Assembly: GCA_946482335.1 (NCBI GenBank)
Contig: CAMLRG010000204.1
Span: 1 to 9,877 of the forward strand
Origin: an uncultured Duganella sp.
Lineage (GTDB): Bacteria > Pseudomonadota > Gammaproteobacteria > Burkholderiales > Burkholderiaceae
Length of the DNA: 9,877 bases
Reading direction: 5' to 3'
Below, one piece after another: positions 1 to 7,122 of the stretch. The first letter of the stretch is position 1. Every line of letters starts with the position of its first letter. The notes under the pieces were generated by a model. It was not told where the DNA came from, searched no databases, and saw nothing but the letters and a program-made list of their open reading frames with translations. Both the position numbers and the translations under genes were made by a program.

Positions 1-75
1 GCTTACACCAGGCTCGCGCGGCTGGAGCGCTTCCACCGTACAATATTGTGTTTCTGAATCAATTGGGACTGGGTA

Positions 76-837
76 ATGGTCGAGTATGGTTTGCTGGCGG
101 GCGCTGCATTCGCCGCGGGTTTTGTTGATGCGGTAGTTGGCGGCGGCGGGCTGATCCAGATCCCTGCACTGTTTTCGGCGATGGGCAGCACGCCGCCGGC
201 TACCTTGTTCGGGACCAACAAGGTGGCCAGTGTGTTCGGTACCAGCGCGGCGGCGGTCAACTACGCGCGCCGCACGCGGATTGCCTGGTCGACCGTGGCG
301 CCGGCGGCATTGGCCGCTTTCCTGTTTGCTTTCCTTGGCGCCTATACTGTCACCCGGATACCGGCGGACTTCCTGCGCGGCCTGCTGCCATTTGTCTTGC
401 TGGCGGTTGCGGTCTATACCTTCTACCGGAAGGATCTCGGCAGTATCCATGCACCTTTGCACACCGGCACCAAGGAAAGGGTGTTGGCGGTCCTGGTGGG
501 GGCGGGCATCGGTTTCTACGATGGGTTCTTTGGCCCCGGCACCGGCAGCTTCCTGGTCTTCCTGTTCGTGCGCAGTTTCGGCTTTGACTTCCTCGGTGCT
601 TCGGCTGCGGCGAAGGTGGTGAACGTGGCGTGCAATGTAGCGGCGATCCTGCTGTTCGGTTTCACCGGCCATATCATCTGGCAGCTGGGGTTGATGATGG
701 CGCTGTGTCAGGTGGTCGGATCGGTACTGGGCACCAAGCTGGCCCTGAAGCATGGCAGCGAATTTGTGCGTCGCCTGTTCCTGGTTGTGGTCGGGTTGCT
801 GATCATCAAGACGGGTTATGATGCGTGGTTTAAGTGA
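76..837 (+). CDS. TauE/SafE (TSUP) family membrane protein, putative anion/sulfonate exporter
   Basis: This 253-residue, very hydrophobic protein resembles the TauE/SafE (TSUP) family of inner-membrane permeases, which carry sulfite, sulfoacetate or other small organic anions. The N-terminal half carries the family's glycine-rich signature, GFVDAVVGGGGLIQIPAL at about residues 15-32, followed by GTNKVASVFGT. A second copy-like element, GFYDGFFGPGTGSFL, lies at about residues 149-163, as expected of the internal duplication in this family. Roughly seven to eight membrane segments can be seen. The ATG at 76 is the first start after an in-frame stop at 55-57; the upstream GGGACTGGG is only a weak ribosome-binding site. 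A terminator follows directly (861-889), so the gene appears to end its own transcript. The family is clear, but the substrate cannot be told from sequence, and the adjacency to mnmG is probably not functional. Confidence 0.85.
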   Translation: MVEYGLLAGAAFAAGFVDAVVGGGGLIQIPALFSAMGSTPPATLFGTNKVASVFGTSAAAVNYARRTRIAWSTVAPAALAAFLFAFLGAYTVTRIPADFLRGLLPFVLLAVAVYTFYRKDLGSIHAPLHTGTKERVLAVLVGAGIGFYDGFFGPGTGSFLVFLFVRSFGFDFLGASAAAKVVNVACNVAAILLFGFTGHIIWQLGLMMALCQVVGSVLGTKLALKHGSEFVRRLFLVVVGLLIIKTGYDAWFK

Positions 838-840
838 TAT

Positions 841-856
841 TGTTTCACGTGAAACA
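841..856. other. parS: parS centromere site 1 (perfect 16-bp palindrome)
   Basis: TGTTTCACGTGAAACA is a perfect palindrome and matches the widely conserved chromosomal parS consensus (TGTTNCACGTGAAACA) at every fixed position. ParB binds parS through its helix-turn-helix domain, closes as a CTP-dependent clamp and spreads to neighbouring DNA. The site lies 3 bp after the tauE-like stop codon and about 2.8 kb upstream of parA, a typical distance for origin-proximal parS. The match is seen directly; function follows from the conserved system. Confidence 0.95.
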
Positions 857-860
857 GCTG

Positions 861-889
861 AGGCCGGGACATCCCGGCCTTAATTTTTT
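861..889 (+). terminator. Rho-independent terminator after the TauE/SafE-family gene
   Basis: A perfect GC-rich inverted repeat AGGCCGGGA (861-869) / TCCCGGCCT (872-880) is followed by TAATTTTTT (881-889). In RNA the two-base centre would open to a four-base loop, leaving an 8-bp stem. The stem followed by a U tract is a textbook intrinsic terminator for the upstream gene. Its T tract runs into the first base of the second parS site, so the terminator sits exactly between the two parS sites. Confidence 0.9.
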
Positions 890-904
890 GTTCCACGTGA
901 AACA
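889..904. other. parS: parS centromere site 2
   Basis: TGTTCCACGTGAAACA matches the parS consensus, including its tolerated variable fifth base; one base (C at 893) breaks the perfect palindrome. It lies 48 bp downstream of the first site (start to start) and about 90 bp before the mnmG start codon. Together the sites form a two-site parS cluster likely to serve as the ParB loading point next to parAB. Confidence 0.95.
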
Positions 905-933
905 TTGCACGCAAAAATATCCTGCCCAAAAAA

Positions 934-960
934 TTCGCAGCAGCGAAAAAACTTTATAAT
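934..960 (+). promoter_or_regulatory. Probable mnmG promoter (-10 TATAAT at 955-960)
   Basis: A consensus -10 hexamer TATAAT lies at 955-960, 34 bp before the mnmG ATG. This would give a leader of roughly 25-30 nt. No good -35 hexamer is present: TTCGCA at 934-939 has a 15-bp spacer and is weak. The box is only about 50 bp from the second parS site, so ParB spreading could influence it. The -10 is seen directly; the promoter call is inference. Confidence 0.55.
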
Positions 961-994
961 TCTGTTCGATCCCCAGCTTTTCCCAATTTTTACC

Positions 995-2923
995 ATGTTA
1001 TTTCCTACTGAATTCGACGTTATCGTTGTCGGCGGTGGTCATGCCGGTACCGAGGCGGCCCTCGCTTCGGCCCGCATGGGCCAGAAGACTCTCCTGTTGA
1101 CCCACAACATTGAGACGCTGGGCCAGATGTCGTGCAACCCATCCATTGGCGGCATCGGCAAAGGCCACCTCGTCAAAGAGGTCGACGCCATGGGCGGAGT
1201 CATGGCCATCGCGACCGATGAGTCGGGCATCCAGTTCCGAATCCTGAATTCGTCCAAAGGCCCGGCCGTGCGTGCGACGCGCGCCCAGGCGGACCGTATC
1301 CTGTACAAGGCGGCCATCCGTCACCGCCTGGAGAACCAGCCCAACCTGTGGCTGTTCCAGCAGGCGGTCGATGACCTGATGGTGGAGGGCGACCGCGTGG
1401 TCGGCGCCGTCACCCAGATCGGACTGAAATTCCTGGGCCGCGCTGTCGTGCTGACGGCCGGTACCTTCCTGGACGGTAAGATCCACGTAGGCCTGCAGAA
1501 CTTCTCGGCCGGCCGCGCCGGCGATCCGCCAGCTATTTCGCTGTCGGCCCGCCTGAAAGAATTGAAGCTGCCGCAGGGCCGCTTGAAGACGGGCACGCCG
1601 CCGCGCATCGATGGCCGCAGCATCGACTTCTCGCAGATGACCGAGCAGCCGGGCGACCTCGATCCTGTGCCAGTGTTCTCGGTGATGGGCAATGCTTCCA
1701 TGCACCCGCAACAATTGCCGTGCTGGGTGACCCACACCAACCAGAAAACCCACGACATCATTCGTGGCGGCCTGGACCGCAGCCCGATGTACACCGGCGT
1801 GATCGAAGGTGTCGGCCCGCGCTATTGCCCGTCGATCGAAGACAAGATCCATCGCTTCTCGGCCAAGGAATCGCACCAGATTTTCCTGGAGCCCGAGGGC
1901 TTGACCACCCATGAGTTCTACCCGAACGGCATCTCGACCAGCCTGCCATTCGACGTCCAGATTGAACTCGTCCGCTCGATGAAGGGCCTGGAAAACGCAC
2001 ACATCCTGCGCCCTGGTTATGCCATCGAGTACGACTATTTCGACCCGCGCGGCCTGAAAGCTTCGCTGGAAACCAAGGCGATCCAGGGCTTGTTCTTCGC
2101 CGGCCAGATCAATGGCACTACCGGCTATGAAGAAGCGGCGGCGCAAGGCATGCTCGCCGGTATCAATGCGGCACTGCAAACCCAGGGCCAGGAAGCCTGG
2201 ACTCCCGCCCGTTCCGAGGCTTACCTCGGCGTGCTGGTCGACGACCTGGTCACCCAGGGCGTGCAAGAGCCGTACCGCATGTTCACCAGCCGCGCCGAGT
2301 ATCGCCTGAGCCTGCGTGAAGACAATGCTGACATGCGCTTGACAGAAATCGGGCGTAAGCTGGGTGTGGTTGGCGATGCGCAGTGGGAAGCGTTTGACCG
2401 CAAACGCGAGGCGGTGGCGCAAGAACTGGAGCGCCTGAAATCGACCTGGGTCAACCCGCGCATCCTGGCCGCAGCCGAGTCCGAGCGCGTGATTGGGCAA
2501 GCCATCGAGCGCGAGTATTCCCTGGCCGACCTGCTGCGTCGTCCTGGCGTCGGCTATGAGAAGCTGATGACTTTGACCGGCAATGAAGGCCAGGCGTTGG
2601 CGGGTCCAGGCGTGGTGGACGAGGCGGTCAAGGAGCAGATCGAGATCACGCTGAAGTACTCGGGCTATATCAACCGTCAGCTGCGTGAAGTCGAGCGTCA
2701 CGAGCACTACGAAAACCTGAAGCTGCCGGAAGGCTTCAACTATGCCGAGATCACGGCGCTGTCGATGGAAGTGCGCCAGAAATTGCAGAAGCATCGTCCG
2801 GAAACCCTGGGCCAGGCTTCGCGTATCTCCGGCGTGACCCCGGCTGCGATTTCGCTGCTGCTGGTGCACTTGAAGAAAGCCGGCTATGGCGGTTTCGTCA
2901 CGTTGAAAGACGAGGCTGCTTGA
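995..2923 (+). CDS. mnmG: tRNA uridine-5-carboxymethylaminomethyl modification enzyme MnmG (GidA)
   Basis: MnmG is the FAD-dependent partner of MnmE. The complex installs the (carboxymethyl)aminomethyl group at C5 of wobble uridine 34 in several tRNAs, in the cytoplasm. The predicted protein is 642 residues, against 629 in E. coli. The N-terminal Rossmann FAD motif GGGHAG lies at residues 13-18. It is followed by [17 protein letters not shown], the [11 protein letters not shown] motif, and Cys278 in [11 protein letters not shown], equivalent to the conserved E. coli Cys277. Further on are [18 protein letters not shown], the [20 protein letters not shown] block, and the C-terminal MnmE/tRNA-binding helical domain with KYSGYI. 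I chose the ATG at 995 because [15 protein letters not shown] matches the family N-terminus. A longer TTG start at 905 would overlap parS and the probable promoter. There is no clear Shine-Dalgarno before 995. The stop codon overlaps the rsmG start by one base. Confidence 0.98.
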   Translation: MLFPTEFDVIVVGGGHAGTEAALASARMGQKTLLLTHNIETLGQMSCNPSIGGIGKGHLVKEVDAMGGVMAIATDESGIQFRILNSSKGPAVRATRAQADRILYKAAIRHRLENQPNLWLFQQAVDDLMVEGDRVVGAVTQIGLKFLGRAVVLTAGTFLDGKIHVGLQNFSAGRAGDPPAISLSARLKELKLPQGRLKTGTPPRIDGRSIDFSQMTEQPGDLDPVPVFSVMGNASMHPQQLPCWVTHTNQKTHDIIRGGLDRSPMYTGVIEGVGPRYCPSIEDKIHRFSAKESHQIFLEPEGLTTHEFYPNGISTSLPFDVQIELVRSMKGLENAHILRPGYAIEYDYFDPRGLKASLETKAIQGLFFAGQINGTTGYEEAAAQGMLAGINAALQTQGQEAWTPARSEAYLGVLVDDLVTQGVQEPYRMFTSRAEYRLSLREDNADMRLTEIGRKLGVVGDAQWEAFDRKREAVAQELERLKSTWVNPRILAAAESERVIGQAIEREYSLADLLRRPGVGYEKLMTLTGNEGQALAGPGVVDEAVKEQIEITLKYSGYINRQLREVERHEHYENLKLPEGFNYAEITALSMEVRQKLQKHRPETLGQASRISGVTPAAISLLLVHLKKAGYGGFVTLKDEAA

Positions 2924-3567
2924 TGGCGGTATTTGACCGCGCCGCGTTGGCGCAAGTATTGAAGAATGGTGTCGAACAGCTGGACCTGGGCCTGAGCGTA
3001 GCCCAGCAGGAAAAACTGCTGGATTACCTGGCCCTGCTGAACAAGTGGAACAAGGTGTACAACCTGACGGCCGTGCGCGACCCGATGGAGATGATGACGC
3101 TGCATGTCCTCGATTCGCTGGCGGCAGTGCCAGCTTTCAAGGATGCGCAGAACGTGCTGGACGTTGGGGCAGGAGGCGGCTTGCCGGGCGTAGTGCTGGC
3201 AATCGCAAGGCCGGACATGAAGGTGTCGATGATCGACATCGTGCACAAGAAGACGGCTTTCCTGAACCAGGTGAAAGCAGAGCTGGAATTGGCCAACGTC
3301 ACGGTGTACACGAAGAAGGTGCAGGACTTGCAGGTCAAGACGCCCTACGACGTCATCACTTCGCGGGCCTTTGCGGACCTCAGCGATTTTGTGAACTGGT
3401 CCGGGCACCTGCTGGCGGAGGGCGGGCGATTCATAGCCTTGAAAGGCACGGCGCCGGCAGAGGAGCGCGAGCGACTGCCAGCCCCATGGAAAGTGAACGA
3501 GCTTCAGCCTTTGCAAGTACCAGGACTGGATGCGCAGCGCCACCTGGTTTTCATCGGCAGGGCATAA
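2923..3567 (+). CDS. rsmG: 16S rRNA (guanine(527)-N7)-methyltransferase RsmG (GidB)
   Basis: RsmG uses S-adenosylmethionine to methylate N7 of G527 in the 530 loop of 16S rRNA; its loss gives low-level streptomycin resistance in several bacteria. The protein is 214 residues, close to the 207 of E. coli. Visible family motifs are NKWNKVYNLTAVRDP (residues 40-54), HVLDSL (61-66), the SAM-binding loop DVGAGGGLPG (80-89), TSRAFADL (146-153) and GGRFIALKG (167-175). The ATG at 2923 shares one base with the mnmG stop (TGATG), and GAGG at 2912-2915 gives a seven-base spacer. This supports translational coupling in an mnmG-rsmG operon. An in-frame TTG one codon earlier is possible but less likely. 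No clear terminator follows, so some readthrough into parA is possible. Confidence 0.97.
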   Translation: MAVFDRAALAQVLKNGVEQLDLGLSVAQQEKLLDYLALLNKWNKVYNLTAVRDPMEMMTLHVLDSLAAVPAFKDAQNVLDVGAGGGLPGVVLAIARPDMKVSMIDIVHKKTAFLNQVKAELELANVTVYTKKVQDLQVKTPYDVITSRAFADLSDFVNWSGHLLAEGGRFIALKGTAPAEERERLPAPWKVNELQPLQVPGLDAQRHLVFIGRA

Positions 3568-3570
3568 CCA

Positions 3571-3655
3571 GCTAAACAGTATAAATAATATTTATCGTTT
3601 AAACAGAATAAATAGTATAAACGGTTTATACCATATAAAGAATTTACACTAATAC
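3571..3655 (+). promoter_or_regulatory. AT-rich palindromic leader upstream of parA (probable promoter/operator region)
   Basis: This stretch has 18 G or C in 85 bases (21%), in strong contrast with the GC-rich genes around it. It contains three inverted repeats. ATAAATA-A-TATTTAT is at 3581-3595, GTTTAAAC at 3597-3604, and GTATAAAC-G-GTTTATAC at 3615-3631. An 18-bp imperfect direct repeat (16 of 18 identical) starts at 3573 and 3600. Several TATAAA-like -10 candidates occur, but none has a convincing -35, so no start point is assigned. This is most likely the parAB promoter with an operator; the binding protein is unknown. No good ribosome-binding site precedes the parA ATG. Confidence 0.5.
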
Positions 3656-4426
3656 ATGGCCAAAATTTTCTGTGTAGCAAATCAAAAGGGCGGCGTCGGT
3701 AAGACTACCACGACTGTGAACCTGGCCGCCGGCCTGGCCAAACTTAATCAGCGCGTGTTGCTGGTTGACCTCGATCCGCAGGGTAACGCGACAATGGGCG
3801 CGGGGATCAACAAGGCGACACTTCAAGCTTCCACTTATGAAGTCTTGCTCGGCACGGCCGATGTGGCTACTGCGCGCCAGCGTTCGGAAGCAGGGCGCTT
3901 TGACGTGCTGCCTGCCAACCGCGAGCTGGCCGGTGCCGAAGTCGAGATGGTGGAACTGGAGAACCGTGAGCGCCGCTTGCGCGATGCTTTGGCTCTGGTA
4001 GCCAAAGACTATGATTTCATGCTGATCGATTGTCCTCCTGCGCTGTCGATGCTGACCCTGAACGGATTGTGTGCGGCCCACGGTGTGATCATTCCGATGC
4101 AGTGCGAGTATTACGCGCTGGAAGGTTTGTCCGACCTGGTGAACACCATCAAGAAGGTGCATGCCAACCTCAACCCGGATTTGAAGATCATCGGTTTGCT
4201 GCGCGTGATGTTCGATCCGCGCATGACGCTGTCGCAGCAAGTGTCCGCACAGCTGGAGCAGCACTTCGGCGACAAAGTATTCAAGACCATCATCCCGCGC
4301 AATGTGCGCCTGGCGGAGGCACCGTCCTACGGCATGCCGGGCGTGACGTTCGACCCGGCGTCGAAAGGGGCACAGGCCTACATCGCCTTTGGCGCCGAGA
4401 TGGTTAAACGTATCAAGAAAATGTAA
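3656..4426 (+). CDS. parA: Chromosome-partitioning ATPase ParA (Soj)
   Basis: ParA is a deviant Walker-type ATPase. It dimerises with ATP, binds DNA non-specifically and drives origin segregation together with ParB-parS. The 256-residue protein starts directly with the ATPase fold. The deviant P-loop KGGVGKTT is at residues 11-18, with signature Lys11 and Lys16. The A' motif VDLDPQGNAT is at 37-46 and Walker B LIDCPP at 123-128. The C-terminal PRNVRLAEAPSYGMP at 214-228 is the conserved nucleoid-binding region of chromosomal Soj proteins. It lacks the N-terminal helix-turn-helix domain of plasmid P1-type ParA, so it is unlikely to repress its own promoter through such a domain. The parB gene follows after 14 bases, indicating one operon. 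Two parS sites 2.8 kb upstream confirm this as the chromosomal system. Confidence 0.97.
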   Translation: MAKIFCVANQKGGVGKTTTTVNLAAGLAKLNQRVLLVDLDPQGNATMGAGINKATLQASTYEVLLGTADVATARQRSEAGRFDVLPANRELAGAEVEMVELENRERRLRDALALVAKDYDFMLIDCPPALSMLTLNGLCAAHGVIIPMQCEYYALEGLSDLVNTIKKVHANLNPDLKIIGLLRVMFDPRMTLSQQVSAQLEQHFGDKVFKTIIPRNVRLAEAPSYGMPGVTFDPASKGAQAYIAFGAEMVKRIKKM

Positions 4427-4431
4427 TCCAC

Positions 4432-4440
4432 TTATCCACA
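4432..4440 (+). promoter_or_regulatory. Consensus DnaA box abutting the parB start codon
   Basis: TTATCCACA is an exact match to the strongest class of DnaA box (consensus TTATNCACA). It lies in the 14-bp gap between the parA stop and the parB ATG and ends one base before that ATG, where a Shine-Dalgarno would be expected. None is visible there. A single box is not an origin. The exact match in a GC-rich background and its position are suggestive, but chance cannot be excluded. Confidence 0.5.
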
Positions 4441-5328
4441 ATGGCTACTAAAAAAATGAAAGGCCTCGGCCGCGGTCTCGACGCGCTGCTCGGCGGCGAC
4501 GAAGATCCGTCCAACCCAACTTCGCATCCGACGCCGTCGGAAATGGCGGTGCAATTCCTGCAAGCTGGTAAGTACCAGCCGCGTACCCAGATGGACGAGG
4601 GCGGCCTGGCCGAACTGGCTGCCTCGATCAAGACCCAGGGCATCATCCAGCCACTGCTGGTGCGGCCGGTGGGGATCGACAAGGCGACCGGCCATGTCAG
4701 ATATGAAATCATCGCGGGCGAGCGCCGCTTCCGTGCGGCGCAGCTGGCCGGGCTGGAGACGGTGCCTGTGCTGGTGAAGGACGTGGATGACACGACGGCT
4801 GCCGCGATGGCGCTGATCGAGAACATCCAGCGCGAAGATTTGAACCCGCTCGAAGAGGCGCAGGGTATCCACCGGCTGATTACCGATTTTTCGTTTACCC
4901 ATGAGCAGGCGGCGCAGGCGGTCGGGCGCTCGCGCTCGGCGGTGTCGAATTTGTTGCGCTTGCTGAACCTGGCGGAGCCGGTGCAGACCATGCTGATGGC
5001 GGGCGATATCGATATGGGGCATGCGCGGGCATTGCTGGCGGTCGATGCGGCATCGCAAATTGCTTTGGCGAATGTTGTTGTAGCGAAACGACTGTCGGTG
5101 CGGGAAACTGAAAAACTTGTGCACAACCACATGGAGGAGGCGAAGGCCAAACCTGTGGCGCGTGCCAGGGAGAAGTCGGGGGATATTCGGCGCCTGGAAG
5201 AGGAGCTGTCGGATACGCTCGCTACTTCGGTGGTGTTCAAGATGGGGGCCAAGGGGCGGGGGCAGATGATTATTGATTTTGCCGATCTGGATGTCCTCGA
5301 TGGCGTGATTGCGCGGCTGCGCGGCTGA
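4441..5328 (+). CDS. parB: Chromosome-partitioning protein ParB (CTPase, parS-binding)
   Basis: ParB binds parS, hydrolyses CTP, slides as a clamp and stimulates ParA ATPase. The 295-residue protein has the complete chromosomal ParB layout. The N-terminal ParA-stimulating motif KGLGRGLDALLG is at residues 7-18. The CTP-binding N-domain carries AGERRFRAA at 92-100 and ENIQRE at 127-132. The central helix-turn-helix, FTHEQAAQAVGRSRSAVSN at 152-170, reads parS. A charged linker at about 225-255 is followed by a C-terminal dimerisation domain. The start is fixed by the conserved N-terminal motif. There is no purine-rich ribosome-binding site; a DnaA box occupies its place, so translation is probably coupled to parA. 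The stop codon is adjacent to a nested inverted repeat. Confidence 0.97.
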   Translation: MATKKMKGLGRGLDALLGGDEDPSNPTSHPTPSEMAVQFLQAGKYQPRTQMDEGGLAELAASIKTQGIIQPLLVRPVGIDKATGHVRYEIIAGERRFRAAQLAGLETVPVLVKDVDDTTAAAMALIENIQREDLNPLEEAQGIHRLITDFSFTHEQAAQAVGRSRSAVSNLLRLLNLAEPVQTMLMAGDIDMGHARALLAVDAASQIALANVVVAKRLSVRETEKLVHNHMEEAKAKPVARAREKSGDIRRLEEELSDTLATSVVFKMGAKGRGQMIIDFADLDVLDGVIARLRG

Positions 5329-5394
5329 AACCGGCAAACCGGTGTCAGACCCAAGGGTCTGACACCCAGCCCGCTGAGGCCGCGTGTCCGGTTT
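5328..5394. repeat. Nested palindromic element at the parB 3' end
   Basis: The core is a perfect 12-bp inverted repeat, GGTGTCAGACCC (5341-5352) and GGGTCTGACACC (5355-5366), separated by AA. A looser outer pair, AAACCGG (5328-5334) and CCGGTTT (5388-5394), encloses it; the left outer arm starts on the last base of the parB stop codon. No T tract follows the core, so it is not a classical terminator. The architecture resembles a dispersed extragenic palindrome of the REP/MITE kind, but copy number cannot be seen from this window. It may also protect the parAB mRNA 3' end. Confidence 0.6.
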
Positions 5395-5395
5395 T

Positions 5396-5416
5396 CGATT
5401 ACCCTGCAAGTAATCG
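5396..5416. repeat. 7-bp inverted repeat in the parB-atpI intergenic region
   Basis: CGATTAC (5396-5402) and GTAATCG (5410-5416) are perfect inverted copies around a seven-base loop. The repeat lies between the parB-end palindrome and the terminator stem. No T tract follows, and its role is unknown. Confidence 0.45.
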
Positions 5417-5422
5417 CCAGTT

Positions 5423-5465
5423 GCCCCCTTTTTCAGCAGAATAAGTTGTTGTTAGGGGGCTTTTT
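5423..5465 (+). terminator. Probable intrinsic terminator of the parAB transcript
   Basis: GCCCCCT (5423-5429) pairs perfectly with AGGGGGC (5454-5460), which is followed by TTTTT (5461-5465). The 24-base loop can form a second stem, CAGCA (5434-5438) with TGTTG (5447-5451), including one G-U pair. The result is a stacked terminator-like hairpin. It lies 95 bp after parB and just before the atp promoter, so it insulates the atp operon from parAB transcription. Confidence 0.75.
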
Positions 5466-5479
5466 GCCATGCACCATGT

Positions 5480-5509
5480 TTGACCATGGTCAGGTAAACC
5501 GACTATAAT
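5480..5509 (+). promoter_or_regulatory. sigma70-type promoter of the atp operon
   Basis: TTGACC (5480-5485, five of six matches to the -35 consensus) and TATAAT (5504-5509, a perfect -10) are separated by 18 bp. Transcription would start near 5516, about 27 bases before the preferred atpI start. A perfect palindrome TGACCATGGTCA (5481-5492) overlaps the -35 element and could be an operator. This is the strongest promoter visible in the window and it heads the atp genes. Confidence 0.8.
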
Positions 5510-5542
5510 CCCGTGTCTTTGGGTCTATAGGAAGTGCGGCAA

Positions 5543-5911
5543 GTGAGTGATTCTTCGAGAAGTATCGCCTGGCCAGTTTTCCGCGTAGTTGCCCTTCAGT
5601 TAACAATCGCCGTCCTGTTTTCCGCTACCGTGGCGCTTTTCGCCGGGGTGGAAAAAGGCTGGTCCGCAGCCGTGGGCGGCGGTATGGCAGTGATCGGTAG
5701 CCTGGTTTACGCGCTGATGGTCGCGCGCGGCTCCGATGATGCAAAGAAAGCATTTCGGACGCACTTCCGCGCCGAGATGCTGAAGGTATTTGTAACGGCA
5801 GTGCTGTTTATTTGCGCACTGGTGCTGTTTAAGTCAGCCGCGTGGTTATGGCTGATCCTGGGATTCGTAGTGGCAACCCTGGCTTATTGGCTGTCACTGC
5901 TCAAGATTTAA
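5543..5911 (+). CDS. atpI: ATP synthase accessory protein AtpI
   Basis: AtpI is a small inner-membrane protein encoded first in many atp operons. It is not part of the finished enzyme and is thought to help c-ring assembly or stability, or Mg2+ supply. The 122-residue product has four hydrophobic segments: about 10-32, 40-58, 78-99 and 101-119 from the preferred start. Between the second and third lies a charged loop containing AKKAFRTHFRAEMLK, the pattern seen in proteobacterial AtpI. Two in-frame GTG starts exist. The one at 5543 is preferred because AGGAA (5529-5533) lies nine bases upstream; the GTG at 5534 directly abuts that sequence. The gene follows the atp promoter and precedes atpB by 20 bases. 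AtpI sequences are poorly conserved, so position supports the call strongly. Confidence 0.85.
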   Translation: MSDSSRSIAWPVFRVVALQLTIAVLFSATVALFAGVEKGWSAAVGGGMAVIGSLVYALMVARGSDDAKKAFRTHFRAEMLKVFVTAVLFICALVLFKSAAWLWLILGFVVATLAYWLSLLKI

Positions 5912-5919
5912 CCATTTAA

Positions 5920-6726
<807 letters not shown>

Positions 6727-6735
6727 TCAGCAACT

Positions 6736-7081
<346 letters not shown>

Positions 7082-7083
7082 TC

Positions 7084-7104
7084 TTTCTCCTGAATTTGGA
7101 GAAA
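7084..7104 (+). promoter_or_regulatory. Intercistronic hairpin between atpE and atpF
   Basis: TTTCTCC (7084-7090) and GGAGAAA (7098-7104) form a 7-bp stem with a seven-base loop, just after the atpE stop. CTCCT (7087-7091) is also complementary to the atpF Shine-Dalgarno AGGAG (7112-7116). Two alternative pairings are therefore possible: one leaves the atpF ribosome-binding site free and the other masks it. The stem may also protect the 3' end of an atpE-containing fragment. Confidence 0.45.
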
Positions 7105-7122
7105 ATCTCTTAGGAGCAAGGT

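Noticed and set aside
39..49. TACAAT and the palindrome ACAATATTGT as a promoter for the TauE/SafE-family gene
   Set aside because: No -35 partner is visible and only 75 bp of upstream context is available, so no direction or function can be assigned.
1..75. Tail of a preceding gene at the left edge
   Set aside because: More than one frame stays open for this short distance (stops at 55-57 and 74-76), and none gives a recognisable C-terminus.
905..994. A 30-residue N-terminal extension of MnmG from a TTG at 905
   Set aside because: The stretch overlaps parS and the TATAAT box and is unlike MnmG N-termini. The ATG at 995 fits the family start.
838..994. Origin of replication upstream of mnmG, as in E. 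coli
   Set aside because: No cluster of DnaA boxes and too short; the palindromes are parS sites.
998..2869. A 623-residue open frame on the minus strand, antisense to mnmG
   Set aside because: It is a shadow of the GC-rich, codon-biased mnmG. It has no start signal and no recognisable domain, and mnmG is unambiguous.
5117..5126. TTGTGCACAA palindrome inside parB as a second DnaA box
   Set aside because: It has one mismatch in a key position of the box and lies in coding sequence, so chance is a sufficient explanation.
5341..5366. The 12-bp palindrome after parB as a rho-independent terminator
   Set aside because: It is followed by CAGCCCGC rather than a T tract. The better terminator is at 5423-5465.
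5534..5542. Upstream GTG start for atpI
   Set aside because: It directly abuts the AGGAA sequence with no spacer. The GTG at 5543 has a nine-base spacer.
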